Source of the DNA: Paludicola sp. MB14-C6
GTDB lineage: Bacteria > Bacillota > Clostridia > Oscillospirales > Ruminococcaceae
NCBI RefSeq assembly: GCF_030908625.1
Contig: NZ_CP133133.1
Span: 1,240,001-1,304,000, forward strand
Reading direction: 5' to 3'
DNA length: 64,000 nt
Shown piece after piece: positions 25,393 to 34,883 of the stretch (the first letter of the stretch is position 1; every line of letters starts with the position of its first letter). Below the pieces are notes generated by a model. The model made no database searches and was not told the origin of the DNA. It saw only the letters and a program-made list of their open reading frames with translations. Both the position numbers and the translations under genes were made by a program.

Positions 25393-26456
25393 CGTTTCAA
25401 CTCTTTCTGTTTTAGTGTATATACCCAAGCCATGATTTCCGCAATAACAGCATAAAACTCTGCCGGAATCGGCATATTAGGTTCAACTGTAGCATAAAGA
25501 GCACGTGCTAATGGTTTATTTTCTGTCATCGGAATTTGATGTACTTGAGCAATTTCTATTATTTTAAGTGCAACATAATCTTGTCCTTTTGCGACAACCA
25601 TTGGTGCTGCATCTTTCTCTAAATCATATTTTAATGCGATTGCGAAATGGGTTGGGTTACGAATGATAACATCTGCAGTAGGGACTGCTTGCATCATTCT
25701 AGACATTGATATTTTTCTTTGTTTTTCTTTAATTTTACCCTTAACTTGAGGGTCACCTTCCATATGTTTATATTCTTCTTTTAATTCTTGCTTTGACATC
25801 TTCATGTTCTTTTCATAGTTCCACCATTGATAGAGATAATCAAATAATGCAATAACACCAAATACCAAAGATATTTTTAAGACAAGATTCATAATTGCAT
25901 CAAAAATAAAAAGTATGGATTCGTTTAATGATACCGCCATTAATTTCGTTATGTCTTTGGTAATGCCTTTAAAACCGGAATACAAAACATAGGATATAAT
26001 TACTACTTTTATAATTGATTTAATCAGCTCCACAGCTGAATTAAGTGAAAACATCTTTTTTATACCCTTTAACGGGCTAAGATTGGAAAACTTAGGCTTT
26101 ATGGATTGAAAGGAAATAATGAATTTCGTTTGTGCACCCGATCCAATGATACCAACAATCATTGCTATTAACGCAATTGGTGCAAGAATCGAAAAAAAAG
26201 CAGTCATACATTCCAATAAAATATCCATTACGTTATTAACATCAAGCGAAATAACTGTTTTAATATAGGAAATATATTTTAATAATAAGTTTCTGATTGT
26301 ATTATAGATAAACGGAAACAGAAGCTTAATTCCATAGAAGATACATATAATTGAGACTACTGTTGTTATATCTTTACTTTGAAAAACATTACCCTTTTTT
26401 CGTTCGTCTTTTCTCTTCTTGGGGGTGGCTTTTTCGGTTTTAGAGTCCCCTGGCAA
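25389..26456 (-). CDS. flhB: Flagellar export switch protein FlhB
   Basis: Substrate-specificity switch of the export gate. I choose TTG 26456, six bases after a GGGGGG ribosome site, so the protein starts just before the family's DSKTEKATPKKRKDERKKGN; TTG 26477 is an alternative. The 355-residue protein has four hydrophobic helices and a cytosolic tail with the autocleavage motif NPTH (VIIRNPTHFAIALKY). Cleavage there switches export from hook to filament proteins, with FliK (35808-37046) as the ruler. Confidence 0.96.
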   Translation of the reverse strand: MPGDSKTEKATPKKRKDERKKGNVFQSKDITTVVSIICIFYGIKLLFPFIYNTIRNLLLKYISYIKTVISLDVNNVMDILLECMTAFFSILAPIALIAMIVGIIGSGAQTKFIISFQSIKPKFSNLSPLKGIKKMFSLNSAVELIKSIIKVVIISYVLYSGFKGITKDITKLMAVSLNESILFIFDAIMNLVLKISLVFGVIALFDYLYQWWNYEKNMKMSKQELKEEYKHMEGDPQVKGKIKEKQRKISMSRMMQAVPTADVIIRNPTHFAIALKYDLEKDAAPMVVAKGQDYVALKIIEIAQVHQIPMTENKPLARALYATVEPNMPIPAEFYAVIAEIMAWVYTLKQKELKR

Positions 26457-26554
26457 ATATATCCCCCCTAGGTTCAAGTAACGCTTGATACAAATTTAGC
26501 TTATGAGGCTTGTTTCATTTTCAAAACCAAAAAGGCTGATACCAAGTTGTTTCT

Positions 26555-27322
26555 TTAGGTCATAACACCCAACAATTGATTTATATTATCAAACATTAAT
26601 GTCAGTAATCGTTCAAAAAACGATGCGAATGGTGGTATTAACACAAATAACATTACAAAACCAATTAAGATTTTTAATTGTAGATTTACTACAAATACGT
26701 TAATCTGTGGCACTGCTTTCATAATCAATCCCACGCCAATTTCTGTGACAAGCTCTGCTGCAAGTAGGGGCATTGACATTTTTACAGCATATATCAAAAT
26801 ATTTGAGAGCAACAAGGCTAAATTTTCAAACACCTGCGGCGAAATTGTAAGCTCATTATATGGCAATGCTTGTCCTGCATGAACAAACACCTGCATTAGC
26901 GTTAGGTGGGAGTTCGATAAAAAGAAAACCATCATCATGAGTACATTCAACAAGGATGCAGATACTGGCATAGAAACGTTGCTTGCTGGATCATATATTT
27001 GCGACATGGATAATCCTATTTGAATATCCATAAACTCTCCAGCTACTATTAGTACAGATAAGAACAGGTTAATTATAAAACCAATTGCAAATCCAACTGC
27101 CAGCTCTTTGACCATATAAATGGAAAGCATAAGTGCTGAAGTGATTTCGGTTGTTGTTCCCTCGGGGAGTAAGCCATACACAAACAAAGAAAGTAATACC
27201 GTTAATCCGATTTTAATTGTCATTGGAATATTTCTTCGACCAAATATCGGATTAAACATGATACATCCTGTCATTCGCATACATACCAATAATAGCAGGG
27301 TAAAATCATAATCTAGTTGCAT
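26555..27322 (-). CDS. fliR: Flagellar export protein FliR
   Basis: Core integral membrane component of the export gate with FliP and FliQ. The protein of about 255 residues has six hydrophobic stretches and the conserved FNPIFGRRNIPMTIKIGL segment after the first helix, then AGEFMDIQIGLSMSQIYDP and LLAAELVTEIGVGLIMKAVPQ. The start is ATG 27322 after GGGGTGG; TTG 27334 is also in frame. It lies 98 bases from both flhB and fliQ. Confidence 0.95.
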   Translation of the reverse strand: MQLDYDFTLLLLVCMRMTGCIMFNPIFGRRNIPMTIKIGLTVLLSLFVYGLLPEGTTTEITSALMLSIYMVKELAVGFAIGFIINLFLSVLIVAGEFMDIQIGLSMSQIYDPASNVSMPVSASLLNVLMMMVFFLSNSHLTLMQVFVHAGQALPYNELTISPQVFENLALLLSNILIYAVKMSMPLLAAELVTEIGVGLIMKAVPQINVFVVNLQLKILIGFVMLFVLIPPFASFFERLLTLMFDNINQLLGVMT

Positions 27323-27424
27323 TGTCCACCCCAATCCATAAGGTAAATTAACATATATACTGATTTGCGTTTAAAACAACCATATTCGTTTTTTAAAAAA
27401 TGGTTTAAATATCATTTTGCAATT

Positions 27425-27691
27425 CTATATCAGCTTTAATGCTGAATCAAATATGTAAACCGTAAAGTCCATCATGGTTTCAATCATCCATGGGCCAAGC
27501 AAAATCAGTATTAAAGCAATTGCTAATAATTTTGGAACGAAAGTCAAGGTTTGCTCGTGAATTTGCGTTGCAGCTTGAAAAATAGAAATTACAAGACCAA
27601 TTAAGATACTGATAACCAAAATTGGAGCCGCAACCTTAATTGCTACTAACATTGCTTGTTGAAGTACACTCATAACTTCATTTGTTGACAT
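27425..27691 (-). CDS. fliQ: Flagellar export protein FliQ
   Basis: The 88-residue protein with two hydrophobic helices is a subunit of the FliPQR export gate. It shows the family pattern APILVISILIGLVISIFQAATQIHEQTLTFVPK. It lies 20 bases after fliP, in the usual order fliO-fliP-fliQ-fliR-flhB-flhA. Confidence 0.96.
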   Translation of the reverse strand: MSTNEVMSVLQQAMLVAIKVAAPILVISILIGLVISIFQAATQIHEQTLTFVPKLLAIALILILLGPWMIETMMDFTVYIFDSALKLI

Positions 27692-27711
27692 ATTGGAAGC
27701 CTCTTTCTTTT

Positions 27712-28482
27712 TTAGTTAAAGCTTAACGCCAGTGTTTTAATGAGTAAACTCCATCCATCAACCAAAACAAAAAGTAATAGTTTAAATGGAAGCGATATCA
27801 TAACCGGTGGTAACATAATCATACCCATCGACATTAACGTACTTGATACAATCATATCAATAATCAAAAATGGAATGAAGATTAAAAATCCGATCATAAA
27901 GGCTCGCTTTAACTCGCTGATAATAAAAGCAGGGGTTACAACTGTCATCGGAAGCTTTTGCAACAATTCCTCATTACTTAATTTATCAACATTATTATCT
28001 TTCACAATTTCAGTTTTTGAAAGTTTCACAAACAAATTGATTTCCTCTTTTTTTGTTTGCTTTAACATAAATTTCTTGAGAGGAACTTGGGCCTTTTCCA
28101 AAAACTGTTCTTGGGTTATTTGCTCTTTTTGATATGGCTCATAGGCAGTTTTGTTAATCTCGGTTATAACCGGCGACATAATAAATAAAGAAAGAAACAA
28201 CGCAATTCCTATCAACACCTGATTAGGAGGTGTTTGTTGAAGGCCAAGCGCATTCCGCAAAAAAGATAAGACAATGATAATTCGTGTAAACGAACTCATC
28301 ATAATCAATATCGTTGGAATGAGTGCAATTAATGTTAACATAATCACAATTTCAACAGTTTGCATATTGTTTCCGTCTAAATTGACATTCAACTTTCCTT
28401 CTGCATAACATGCAACCGGAAATACAACAGAGCTCAATAATACTGTTGCAAAAGAGATTAAGAACTTTTTTAATTTCTTCAT
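27712..28482 (-). CDS. fliP: Flagellar export protein FliP
   Basis: The 256-residue gate protein starts with a cleavable signal-like sequence (about 1-28, ending near CYAEG). It continues with helices carrying TLIALIPTILIMMSSFTRIIIVLSFLRNALGLQQTPPNQVLIG, the FliP signature. The central periplasmic segment is charged and the last two helices contain FMIGFLIFIPFLIIDMIVSS and MGMIMLPPVMISLPFKLLLF. Assembles with FliQ and FliR as the protein channel of the flagellar export system. Confidence 0.97.
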   Translation of the reverse strand: MKKLKKFLISFATVLLSSVVFPVACYAEGKLNVNLDGNNMQTVEIVIMLTLIALIPTILIMMSSFTRIIIVLSFLRNALGLQQTPPNQVLIGIALFLSLFIMSPVITEINKTAYEPYQKEQITQEQFLEKAQVPLKKFMLKQTKKEEINLFVKLSKTEIVKDNNVDKLSNEELLQKLPMTVVTPAFIISELKRAFMIGFLIFIPFLIIDMIVSSTLMSMGMIMLPPVMISLPFKLLLFVLVDGWSLLIKTLALSFN

Positions 28483-28498
28483 TTGGTTACCGCCATTT

Positions 28499-28876
28499 CT
28501 AAGCTTGCGTATTAAACTGGTTTGAGTCGTTGTTTTTAGACTTATGTATTGTCGTTTTTAAAGCTGACTGAAACATATCTGCAAAATTTGCTTTTGGTGG
28601 AGCTTCTTCATTTTCAAAATAACTTTCATCCAATTTCAAAAGGATTTTAATATTTTGATTTGAAACGCCAATTACAAAATAATTTCCGCAAATATTACAT
28701 AAAGCGATACATTTATCCTGTCCGAATGCAACTCGTTCAATGACCTTAATTTTATTTCCGGACATTGTACGATTCATTTTCTTTGCAACGAACTTGCTCA
28801 ACACATAGCATCCATAAAGACAAGCTGCAATTGCAATAATATAAATAATTAACTCTGGAAAAAAGTTTGTTTTCAT
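28499..28876 (-). CDS. fliO: Flagellar biosynthesis protein FliO
   Basis: The 125-residue protein has one N-terminal membrane helix (about 8-28) and a small cytosolic domain with NKIKVIERVAFGQDKCIALCNICGNYFVIGVSNQNI, the FliO/FliZ pattern. It helps assembly of FliP. A polar tail follows. It sits between cheY and fliP, the usual place in Firmicute operons. Confidence 0.88.
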   Translation of the reverse strand: MKTNFFPELIIYIIAIAACLYGCYVLSKFVAKKMNRTMSGNKIKVIERVAFGQDKCIALCNICGNYFVIGVSNQNIKILLKLDESYFENEEAPPKANFADMFQSALKTTIHKSKNNDSNQFNTQA

Positions 28877-28877
28877 T

Positions 28878-29243
28878 TTATTGACCTAAAACCGTAGAAA
28901 CTGTTTTCATGATTCTGTCTGCTTTAAATGGTTTTACAATAAAATCTTGTGCACCTAATTTCAATGCATCAAGTACCATATTCTCTTGTCCCATAGCAGA
29001 ACACATAACAACAGTTGCATTTGGATCAGCAGCCTTGATTGCTTGCAATGCTTGTAAACCATCCATAACAGGCATTGTGATATCCATGATTACTAAATCA
29101 GGATGATGCTCTTCATATGCAGCTACTGCTTCTTGGCCATTTGCTGCTTCAACAATATCTTCAAATCCATTTTTCTTTAATGTGTCTTTAATCATCATTC
29201 TCATAAATGCAGCATCATCGACAAGCATAATTTTCTTATTCAT
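28878..29243 (-). CDS. cheY: Chemotaxis response regulator CheY
   Basis: Single receiver domain of 121 residues that controls flagellar rotation when phosphorylated by CheA. The acidic pocket Asp9/Asp10, phospho-acceptor Asp54 (VIMDITMPVMDG), Ser82 and Lys104 (VKPF) are all present. It is placed between fliY and fliO, one base from fliO. FliY and CheC in the same operon would remove its phosphate. CheA is encoded outside this window. Confidence 0.97.
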   Translation of the reverse strand: MNKKIMLVDDAAFMRMMIKDTLKKNGFEDIVEAANGQEAVAAYEEHHPDLVIMDITMPVMDGLQALQAIKAADPNATVVMCSAMGQENMVLDALKLGAQDFIVKPFKADRIMKTVSTVLGQ

Positions 29244-29273
29244 ATTTCTTTCCCCTTTTCTTGCTTTCAGTGA

Positions 29274-30374
29274 TTATAATAATTTAAGAATCTCACTATT
29301 GCTTGATACTTCTGTAATTCTCACGCCATAGTAATCATCTACAACAACGACATCGCCTTTGGCAATCGCTTGACCGTTCACAAAAACGTCTACTTGTGTT
29401 CCTGCTTGTTTATTCAGTTCAATGATTGTTCCTGTAGTAAATTCAAGTATTTCCTTGATTTTCTTTTTCGTTCTACCGATTTCTACTGTAATTTGAAGCG
29501 GAATAGACATAATCATATTTAAGTTATTCGATTCATTATCTGTTAATGCAGTATCCTCATCGAACATCTCGTAAGATGGCGGCTGCATATTTACATCCAC
29601 ATACTGCTCTACCACTCTTGGCTTTTGCTGTACTGGGCGAGGCTGCGGCTTTGGCTGTTGAGGCGCCGGCTGTTGTGTATATGTAGGTTGTTGCGGTGTA
29701 CTTACCGGTGGTGCTATTGGCTGTGGTTGAGGCTTTGGCTGTGGAATTGGTTCGGTAGGACCTGATAAATCAGGTTCTTCCATATTAAATAAAGATAATA
29801 ATTCTTTTGCCAAATCAACTGTCAATACGCTGATAAATTCACTGTTAACCATGTTTTCAATCATTAAATTAAAGCTAACGGTTATCAATTCATCATTATC
29901 TTTATAATATTTACGTTTAAACTCATCCGCATTTTCAATTGGAAACGTTGTTGGAGTAGAAATATTAACTGTGCGATTTAAAAACTGAGATAGTGCAGTT
30001 GATGCCGCACCCATCATCTGATTCATGACCTCGCAAATTGCGCTGATACTCATTTCGTCCATAACGAATTCTTGATCCGAATAATCCGTTCCAAGAAGTA
30101 ATCCAACTATTGCTTGAACATCTGTTTCTTTTAAAATCATAATATTTGTTCCGGAAAGTCCGGATATATAATTGATTTCTACTGCAATAGCCGGTTCAAA
30201 AGCATCAAACTTAAACTCTGATGCTGTGCTGACCGAAACCTTCGGTGTAGTAATATTTACTCTGCGGTCCAACAATCCTGATACGGATGTTGCAGATGAA
30301 CCAAGGCTAATATTTAATATTTCGCCGATTGCATCTATTTCCATTGGAGAAAATAGCTCTGTTTTTGTGTCCAT
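29274..30374 (-). CDS. fliY: Flagellar switch protein FliY (FliN/CheC fusion)
   Basis: C-ring component that also hydrolyses CheY-P. The start is ATG 30374 after GGAAGGTG; ATG 30389 is in frame. The 366-residue protein has an N-terminal CheC-like domain with two intact active-site patterns (DAIGEILNISLG and SAICEVMNQMMG). A long Pro/Gln-rich linker follows (about 190-260, many PQPKPQP repeats), then a C-terminal FliN/SpoA domain (SIPLQITVEIGRTKKKIKEILEFTTGTIIELNKQAG). It follows fliM. Confidence 0.96.
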   Translation of the reverse strand: MDTKTELFSPMEIDAIGEILNISLGSSATSVSGLLDRRVNITTPKVSVSTASEFKFDAFEPAIAVEINYISGLSGTNIMILKETDVQAIVGLLLGTDYSDQEFVMDEMSISAICEVMNQMMGAASTALSQFLNRTVNISTPTTFPIENADEFKRKYYKDNDELITVSFNLMIENMVNSEFISVLTVDLAKELLSLFNMEEPDLSGPTEPIPQPKPQPQPIAPPVSTPQQPTYTQQPAPQQPKPQPRPVQQKPRVVEQYVDVNMQPPSYEMFDEDTALTDNESNNLNMIMSIPLQITVEIGRTKKKIKEILEFTTGTIIELNKQAGTQVDVFVNGQAIAKGDVVVVDDYYGVRITEVSSNSEILKLL

Positions 30375-30400
30375 TGTATCACCTTCCACTTTTATTTCTA

Positions 30401-31396
30401 TTAATCAAGGACTTTGCCTATTTTAATCGCATATTTTTTCTTCTTAACGCCCATAACACCCATAAACCAAGGATGCTCATCCACGTTGACTTGAATTGTA
30501 TTTCCTTGTACAGGTGTACCTAACGGAATAATATCCCCTACTTGTAAATTGAGTAAATCCTGGAGTTTAATTTCTGATTCACCCAATAATCCGGTAACTG
30601 TTAGTGGTGCTTCATTTAGGCTGTCCAGAATAAATTCTTTTCTTTGGTTTTCAATGAAGGTGTCACCTTTTTTCGACACTCTTACAAATTTATTTTCGAA
30701 AGATTTAAAAATGGTATTTAAAGATTCCGAAGGAATACAAATATTGATTTTTTCCTTTAATGATCGAATGGTAACTTCGATTATAATAATTACAATTGTT
30801 TCATCAGGAGCAATAGATTGAATCAATCTGGAATTGGTTTCAATCATATCATAATCTGCTGTTACATCAATATAATTGCTCCAAGCGTTTGTAAATATGG
30901 ATGCTAATTTTTCAAATATGTATCGCATAATTGAGAGCTCAATATCTGTATAATCTTTATCAACATTATAACCTTCGCCGTTTCCACCTAATAATCGATC
31001 AATGATGCTATAAGATAACGGACGTGCCATTTCCATTATAATTTGTTTTTCATTGTCGTTTATTTTTCGATCTAAACTAAAAATACCCATTAAAACCGAA
31101 TCATTCAATGCATTACTAAACTCATAATATTGTTGTTCTTCAAGGGTTACTAACTCAGCTTCGCAACTAATTCGTAAAATACTCGATAGTTGTAACGCCA
31201 AAAGTCTTGAAAAATTTTCAAATATACTGTCTAGAAGCTTAATTTGGTCTCTTGTTATTCGCTTCGGCGTTCGAAAGTCATATTCTTTATATTTCTTTTC
31301 TTTTGACTCCTGCTGCACTTCGTTAATATCTTTCCCGCCACTTTGCAGATTGCCAAGTAATTCGTCAATCTGTTTCTGGGACAATACTTCTGCCAT
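30401..31396 (-). CDS. fliM: Flagellar motor switch protein FliM
   Basis: C-ring protein that binds CheY-P. The start is ATG 31396 after GGTGG, giving MAEVLSQKQIDELLGNLQSGG, the conserved CheY-binding N-terminus; an in-frame ATG at 31408 adds four residues. The 331-residue protein has a central CheC-like middle domain with RPLSYSIIDRLLGGNGEG and a C-terminal SpoA domain (LLNLQVGDIIPLGTPVQG). The gene that usually precedes it, fliL, is absent; motB lies directly upstream. Confidence 0.96.
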   Translation of the reverse strand: MAEVLSQKQIDELLGNLQSGGKDINEVQQESKEKKYKEYDFRTPKRITRDQIKLLDSIFENFSRLLALQLSSILRISCEAELVTLEEQQYYEFSNALNDSVLMGIFSLDRKINDNEKQIIMEMARPLSYSIIDRLLGGNGEGYNVDKDYTDIELSIMRYIFEKLASIFTNAWSNYIDVTADYDMIETNSRLIQSIAPDETIVIIIIEVTIRSLKEKINICIPSESLNTIFKSFENKFVRVSKKGDTFIENQRKEFILDSLNEAPLTVTGLLGESEIKLQDLLNLQVGDIIPLGTPVQGNTIQVNVDEHPWFMGVMGVKKKKYAIKIGKVLD

Positions 31397-31479
31397 AGTA
31401 ACCACCATTTCTTTGCATCCAACAAAATGTTTACCTTGGATGCAATCTGTTTATTGATATCAATAGAAATTCTTTAAAG

Positions 31480-32310
31480 TTAATCCGCCTTTTTCTCCGT
31501 GCTGGATGGATTATTCAGCTGATTATATATTTCCTCTATTGCGGTTATCGCTTTTCCACTTTGCGTAATTCTTATTTCCACTCGACGATTTTTTCTTCGT
31601 GTTGCCTCTGTACCATCATGAGGTACAATTGGTCTATTTTGGCCAAAACCACTGGAAGCATATTTATCATTACTTAAAATGTTTTTATCAATTAAATATA
31701 ATACAACATTTTTAGCTCTATCATTTGATAATGACCAGTCAAAATTAACAGTATTTGGCTGATCCACACGCTCTTGTGCAGTATGTCCATACACTGAAAT
31801 TTCTTTTATTTCTTTCGGTATTCCGGCAAGAGCGCCCGATAAAACATCTAATATCACTTTACCATCCGAACGTAACACAGAACTATCGCCATCAAAGAAA
31901 ATATTATTTTTAAACTGAATATAGGTAAATCCATCACCTTTAGAAAGCTGGACATCTCCTTCAAGCCCTTTACTTTCAACATATTGCTTTAAATAAAGAT
32001 AAAGGTCATCAAAGCTTTCTACTTTATCAACTTTTTTGTCTTCAGTTCCCATTGTTGAATCTTTTCCTGATGGTGGAACTTTACCATTTCCTTTTTCATC
32101 GCCATTTGCCCCCGGATTGGCAACAACCAACTGTTCGGTTGTTTTAAATTGTCCTTTTAAAGCAGTAACAAGCATTTGCCATTTTTCTTGTTTAATAGAT
32201 GACATAGAGAATAAAAGAACAAAAAAGGTTAGTAGAAGGGTTACCATATCACCATAGGTGTCCATCCAATATGCGCCTTCTTCAACGTCGTCTTTCTTTT
32301 TACGAGCCAT
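31480..32310 (-). CDS. motB: Flagellar stator protein MotB
   Basis: Proton-channel subunit anchored to peptidoglycan. The 276-residue protein has a short cytosolic start, a single membrane helix (about 22-40) with the proton-carrying Asp21 (DTYGDMVTLLLTFF), a polar linker (about 60-95) and an OmpA-like peptidoglycan-binding domain. That domain carries the motifs SNDRAKNVVLYLIDK and ATRRKNRRVEIRI. It lies 31 bases after motA. Confidence 0.96.
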   Translation of the reverse strand: MARKKKDDVEEGAYWMDTYGDMVTLLLTFFVLLFSMSSIKQEKWQMLVTALKGQFKTTEQLVVANPGANGDEKGNGKVPPSGKDSTMGTEDKKVDKVESFDDLYLYLKQYVESKGLEGDVQLSKGDGFTYIQFKNNIFFDGDSSVLRSDGKVILDVLSGALAGIPKEIKEISVYGHTAQERVDQPNTVNFDWSLSNDRAKNVVLYLIDKNILSNDKYASSGFGQNRPIVPHDGTEATRRKNRRVEIRITQSGKAITAIEEIYNQLNNPSSTEKKAD

Positions 32311-32341
32311 GATAAACCTCCCTTACGATAGTCAATTGACT

Positions 32342-33181
32342 TTATCTTCTGCCTTTTTTCCCTGAATCTTCGCTGCTTCCTGCTTTCGAAACAAATTTAT
32401 CACGTTGAGAATCTGCTAAATATGCACATAAACGTTCTTCAATATGTTTTGGGTTATCGCCTGCTTGAATTGCAAGAACGCCTTCTACAATGATTTCTCT
32501 GCATAGCATCTCTTCTGCATGACGAACACGAAGCTTATTTGCCATTGGTGTTAACAACATATTAGCAAGCATACTACCGTATAGCGTAGTAATCAATGCA
32601 ACTGCCATACCACTTGTCAAATTTTTCGCTCCATTGGCTGAATCCATATCTAGCCCAGCCAACATGTTAATCAAACCGATTAACGTACCAATCATACCAA
32701 AAGCAGGAGCCAAGCTTGAGGCTTTTTCATAAATCTTAACACCGGATAAATGGCGGCTATCTAAACAATCTAGCTCATTTTCAAGCATTTGCTTTGCTTT
32801 GGCAGGGTCAATTGCATCGACAATCAGCATAATACTTTTCTTTAAAAATTCATCGTCTTGCTCGTTTACTTTATCCTCTAACGATAAAATACCTTTTCTT
32901 CGAGCGTCTTGCGCAAATTCAACAATGATTTTAATATATTTTTCGGGTTGAAATTTATTTTTTGTTGCAATAATTTTCAGATGCTTTGGTATATGTTTAA
33001 AGTATCCTATTGGAAAAGCCGTTATTGTCGCCGCAATTGTTCCACCAATTGTAATATAAAAGCTTGGCATATTTATAAAACGAATTATATTACTAGGTAA
33101 GAAGGCATTACCCTCAAACATAATTCCGTATACAATAAGTCCCAAGCCAGCTAATAAGCCTAATATACTTGTTAAATCCAT
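32342..33181 (-). CDS. motA: Flagellar stator protein MotA
   Basis: Channel subunit of the stator with MotB. I choose ATG 33181, giving MDLTSILGLLAGLGLIVYG as in relatives; ATG 33193 is in frame. The 279-residue protein has four membrane helices: two near the N-terminus and two around residues 145-200, with SSLAPAFGMIGTLIGLINML. The cytosolic loop interacting with FliG has DARRKGILSLE. A 9-bp inverted repeat (33231-33239 with 33247-33255) lies between flbD and motA on the transcript. Confidence 0.95.
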   Translation of the reverse strand: MDLTSILGLLAGLGLIVYGIMFEGNAFLPSNIIRFINMPSFYITIGGTIAATITAFPIGYFKHIPKHLKIIATKNKFQPEKYIKIIVEFAQDARRKGILSLEDKVNEQDDEFLKKSIMLIVDAIDPAKAKQMLENELDCLDSRHLSGVKIYEKASSLAPAFGMIGTLIGLINMLAGLDMDSANGAKNLTSGMAVALITTLYGSMLANMLLTPMANKLRVRHAEEMLCREIIVEGVLAIQAGDNPKHIEERLCAYLADSQRDKFVSKAGSSEDSGKKGRR

Positions 33182-33230
33182 AGAAACCGCCATTTCTCCG
33201 CGTCTAAATGATAATACAAAAGATGTCTGA

Positions 33231-33255
33231 ATTTTATTTACGCGGCAAATAAAAT
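33231..33255 (-). other. Intercistronic hairpin between flbD and motA
   Basis: ATTTTATTT (33231-33239) pairs perfectly with AAATAAAAT (33247-33255) around ACGCGGC. It lies in the 84-base gap before motA. It may affect translation or mRNA processing; there is no T run for termination. Confidence 0.4.
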
Positions 33256-33265
33256 CCGAAGAAAT

Positions 33266-33469
33266 TTACTTTGCAATGCGGATTGCATCTTTAAAAATAT
33301 TCCTATTGTAATCAATTATTTTTTGAATTACTTCTTCTTGGCTTTCTTTAACCAAATAGTATTTTCCATTCGTTAATGAAATTTTTGTTTCGGGGATTTC
33401 GTACATTGTTTCAATTAGGGTGCAATTCAGAACAAAAGGTGTTCCGTTTAATCCAGTTAGAATAATCAT
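33266..33469 (-). CDS. flbD: Flagellar FlbD-family protein
   Basis: The 67-residue protein starts MIILTGLNGTPFVLNCTLIE and contains YEIPETKISLTNGKYYLVKES, the FlbD (SwrD) pattern. In B. subtilis the homologue SwrD raises flagellar motor torque, probably through the stator. Its place between flgE and motA-motB is the usual one. GGAGGG lies before the ATG. Confidence 0.93.
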   Translation of the reverse strand: MIILTGLNGTPFVLNCTLIETMYEIPETKISLTNGKYYLVKESQEEVIQKIIDYNRNIFKDAIRIAK

Positions 33470-33490
33470 ATAATCCCTCCATATAATTAC

Positions 33491-33516
33491 ACCGCCCTAC
33501 CCTATAATAGGGCGGT
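33491..33516. other. Strong hairpin between flgE and flbD
   Basis: ACCGCCCTA (33491-33499) pairs perfectly with TAGGGCGGT (33508-33516) around an 8-base loop. A T run follows on the plus strand, opposite to the operon. On the operon's transcript the stem follows the flgE stop and precedes the flbD ribosome site, without a T run. It could protect or process the flgE mRNA end, or stop antisense transcription. Confidence 0.6.
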
Positions 33517-33531
33517 TTTTGTTATTCATTC

Positions 33532-34773
33532 TTATCGTTTCATATTAACGAGCTCTTGAAGCATTTCATCGCCAACGGTGATAATTCTTGAGTTTGCTTG
33601 GAATCCTCTTTGAGTAATAATCATATCTGCAAATTCTGTTGATAAGTCAACGTTTGACATTTCCAAACCGCCTGAAATCAAGCTACCGGATACGCCTTCA
33701 CCGGCACCGGCATATGTAATATCACCTGTATTGTTAACTGCTTTAAAATAAGAGTTACCCTCTAACACTAAAGCCTCTGGGTTAGGTACGTTTGCCAAAC
33801 AAATTTGTCCGATTGGAATAATTTTACCATCGGCAGTTGTTCCGGAAATAATACCATCAGCACCGATTGCAATACCTTTTAATTCTGCAACATCAGTAGC
33901 TTCTTGATCAGGAATACCGTCGCCGTTTGAATCAGACAAGGTTCCAGGTTTTTTAATTCTTTGCGGGCCATTTGCTTTATCAAGCTTTGGAATACCAGTT
34001 TGTGCTGTTACACCATTACCTATAGGAGCTACCACTTCCACACCAGTTGCAGGGAATGTACCACCTGTTTTTAAAGTTGCTGTGAATAGGCTTGGGTCAA
34101 CACCATCTGGTAATTTTGTTTTATCAAGTGCTTTTAATTGTGCTTCGATTTCACCAGCATTTGCACCAGTAACTGTAATTGTTTTGCCACTTACAGAAGA
34201 AGATGCAGGTGTACCATTTACTACTTTGATATTCCATCCATTTAATTTATCACCATTTGCTGCACCAAATGCTACCTCTAAATCACCTGGTTTTGCAGAA
34301 CCCGCTACTGCTACTCTTTCTTCATAAATGATGTTTCCAGCAGCATCTCTAGCAATTGGGTAACCGCAAATATAATTTCTGTTTGCGTCAACTAAGTTGC
34401 CTTGTCCATCAAAGTTTAATACACCTACACGAGTAAGCAATTCATTGCCTGCTCCATCACGAGCAACTAAATATCCTTCACCTTCAATAAAAACGTCCAT
34501 TGCACGTCCAGTTGGAGTAAATCCTGCACGGGTATGTAATACGTCAATAGAAGACACCATTGATCCATAACCTACTTGAGAAGCATTACCACCACCCATG
34601 TTGTCAGTTGCATTAGATGAGCCAGTAAGTGTTTGATAGAATACATCTTTAAAAGATGCTCTGGAAGATTTGAAGCCGTATGTATTTACGTTTGCGATAT
34701 TATTACCGATTACGTCCATTTTTGTCTGATGCGTTTTAAGGCCTGCAACGCCTGAATATAATGCTCTTAGCAT
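33532..34773 (-). CDS. flgE: Flagellar hook protein FlgE
   Basis: Builds the hook. The 413-residue protein has the axial N-terminus MLRALYSGVAGLKTHQTKMDVIGNNIANVNTYGFKSSRASFKD and the C-terminal SGGLEMSNVDLSTEFADMIITQRGFQANSRIITVGDEMLQELVNMKR. Residues about 166-258 (positions 34000-34278) form an inserted beta-rich region beginning FGAANGDKLNGWNIKVVNGT. A closely similar start (FGAANESKFNDYSISIVNGT) occurs inside FlgL. It is probably a surface-exposed domain. Confidence 0.96.
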   Translation of the reverse strand: MLRALYSGVAGLKTHQTKMDVIGNNIANVNTYGFKSSRASFKDVFYQTLTGSSNATDNMGGGNASQVGYGSMVSSIDVLHTRAGFTPTGRAMDVFIEGEGYLVARDGAGNELLTRVGVLNFDGQGNLVDANRNYICGYPIARDAAGNIIYEERVAVAGSAKPGDLEVAFGAANGDKLNGWNIKVVNGTPASSSVSGKTITVTGANAGEIEAQLKALDKTKLPDGVDPSLFTATLKTGGTFPATGVEVVAPIGNGVTAQTGIPKLDKANGPQRIKKPGTLSDSNGDGIPDQEATDVAELKGIAIGADGIISGTTADGKIIPIGQICLANVPNPEALVLEGNSYFKAVNNTGDITYAGAGEGVSGSLISGGLEMSNVDLSTEFADMIITQRGFQANSRIITVGDEMLQELVNMKR

Positions 34774-34883
34774 AATTCTCTCCCTTTCGTCGACCGTTTA
34801 ACTTATCCCATTTGAATTTCAAATGATGATTCGTATTGAACTCATCTGTCGTTCAGAGTTCATAGCTTCCTAAAAAGGTCCAG

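Noticed and set aside
24806..25435. Plus-strand reading frame of 209 codons inside flhA
   Set aside because: It is the opposite-strand shadow of flhA; no domain is recognisable.
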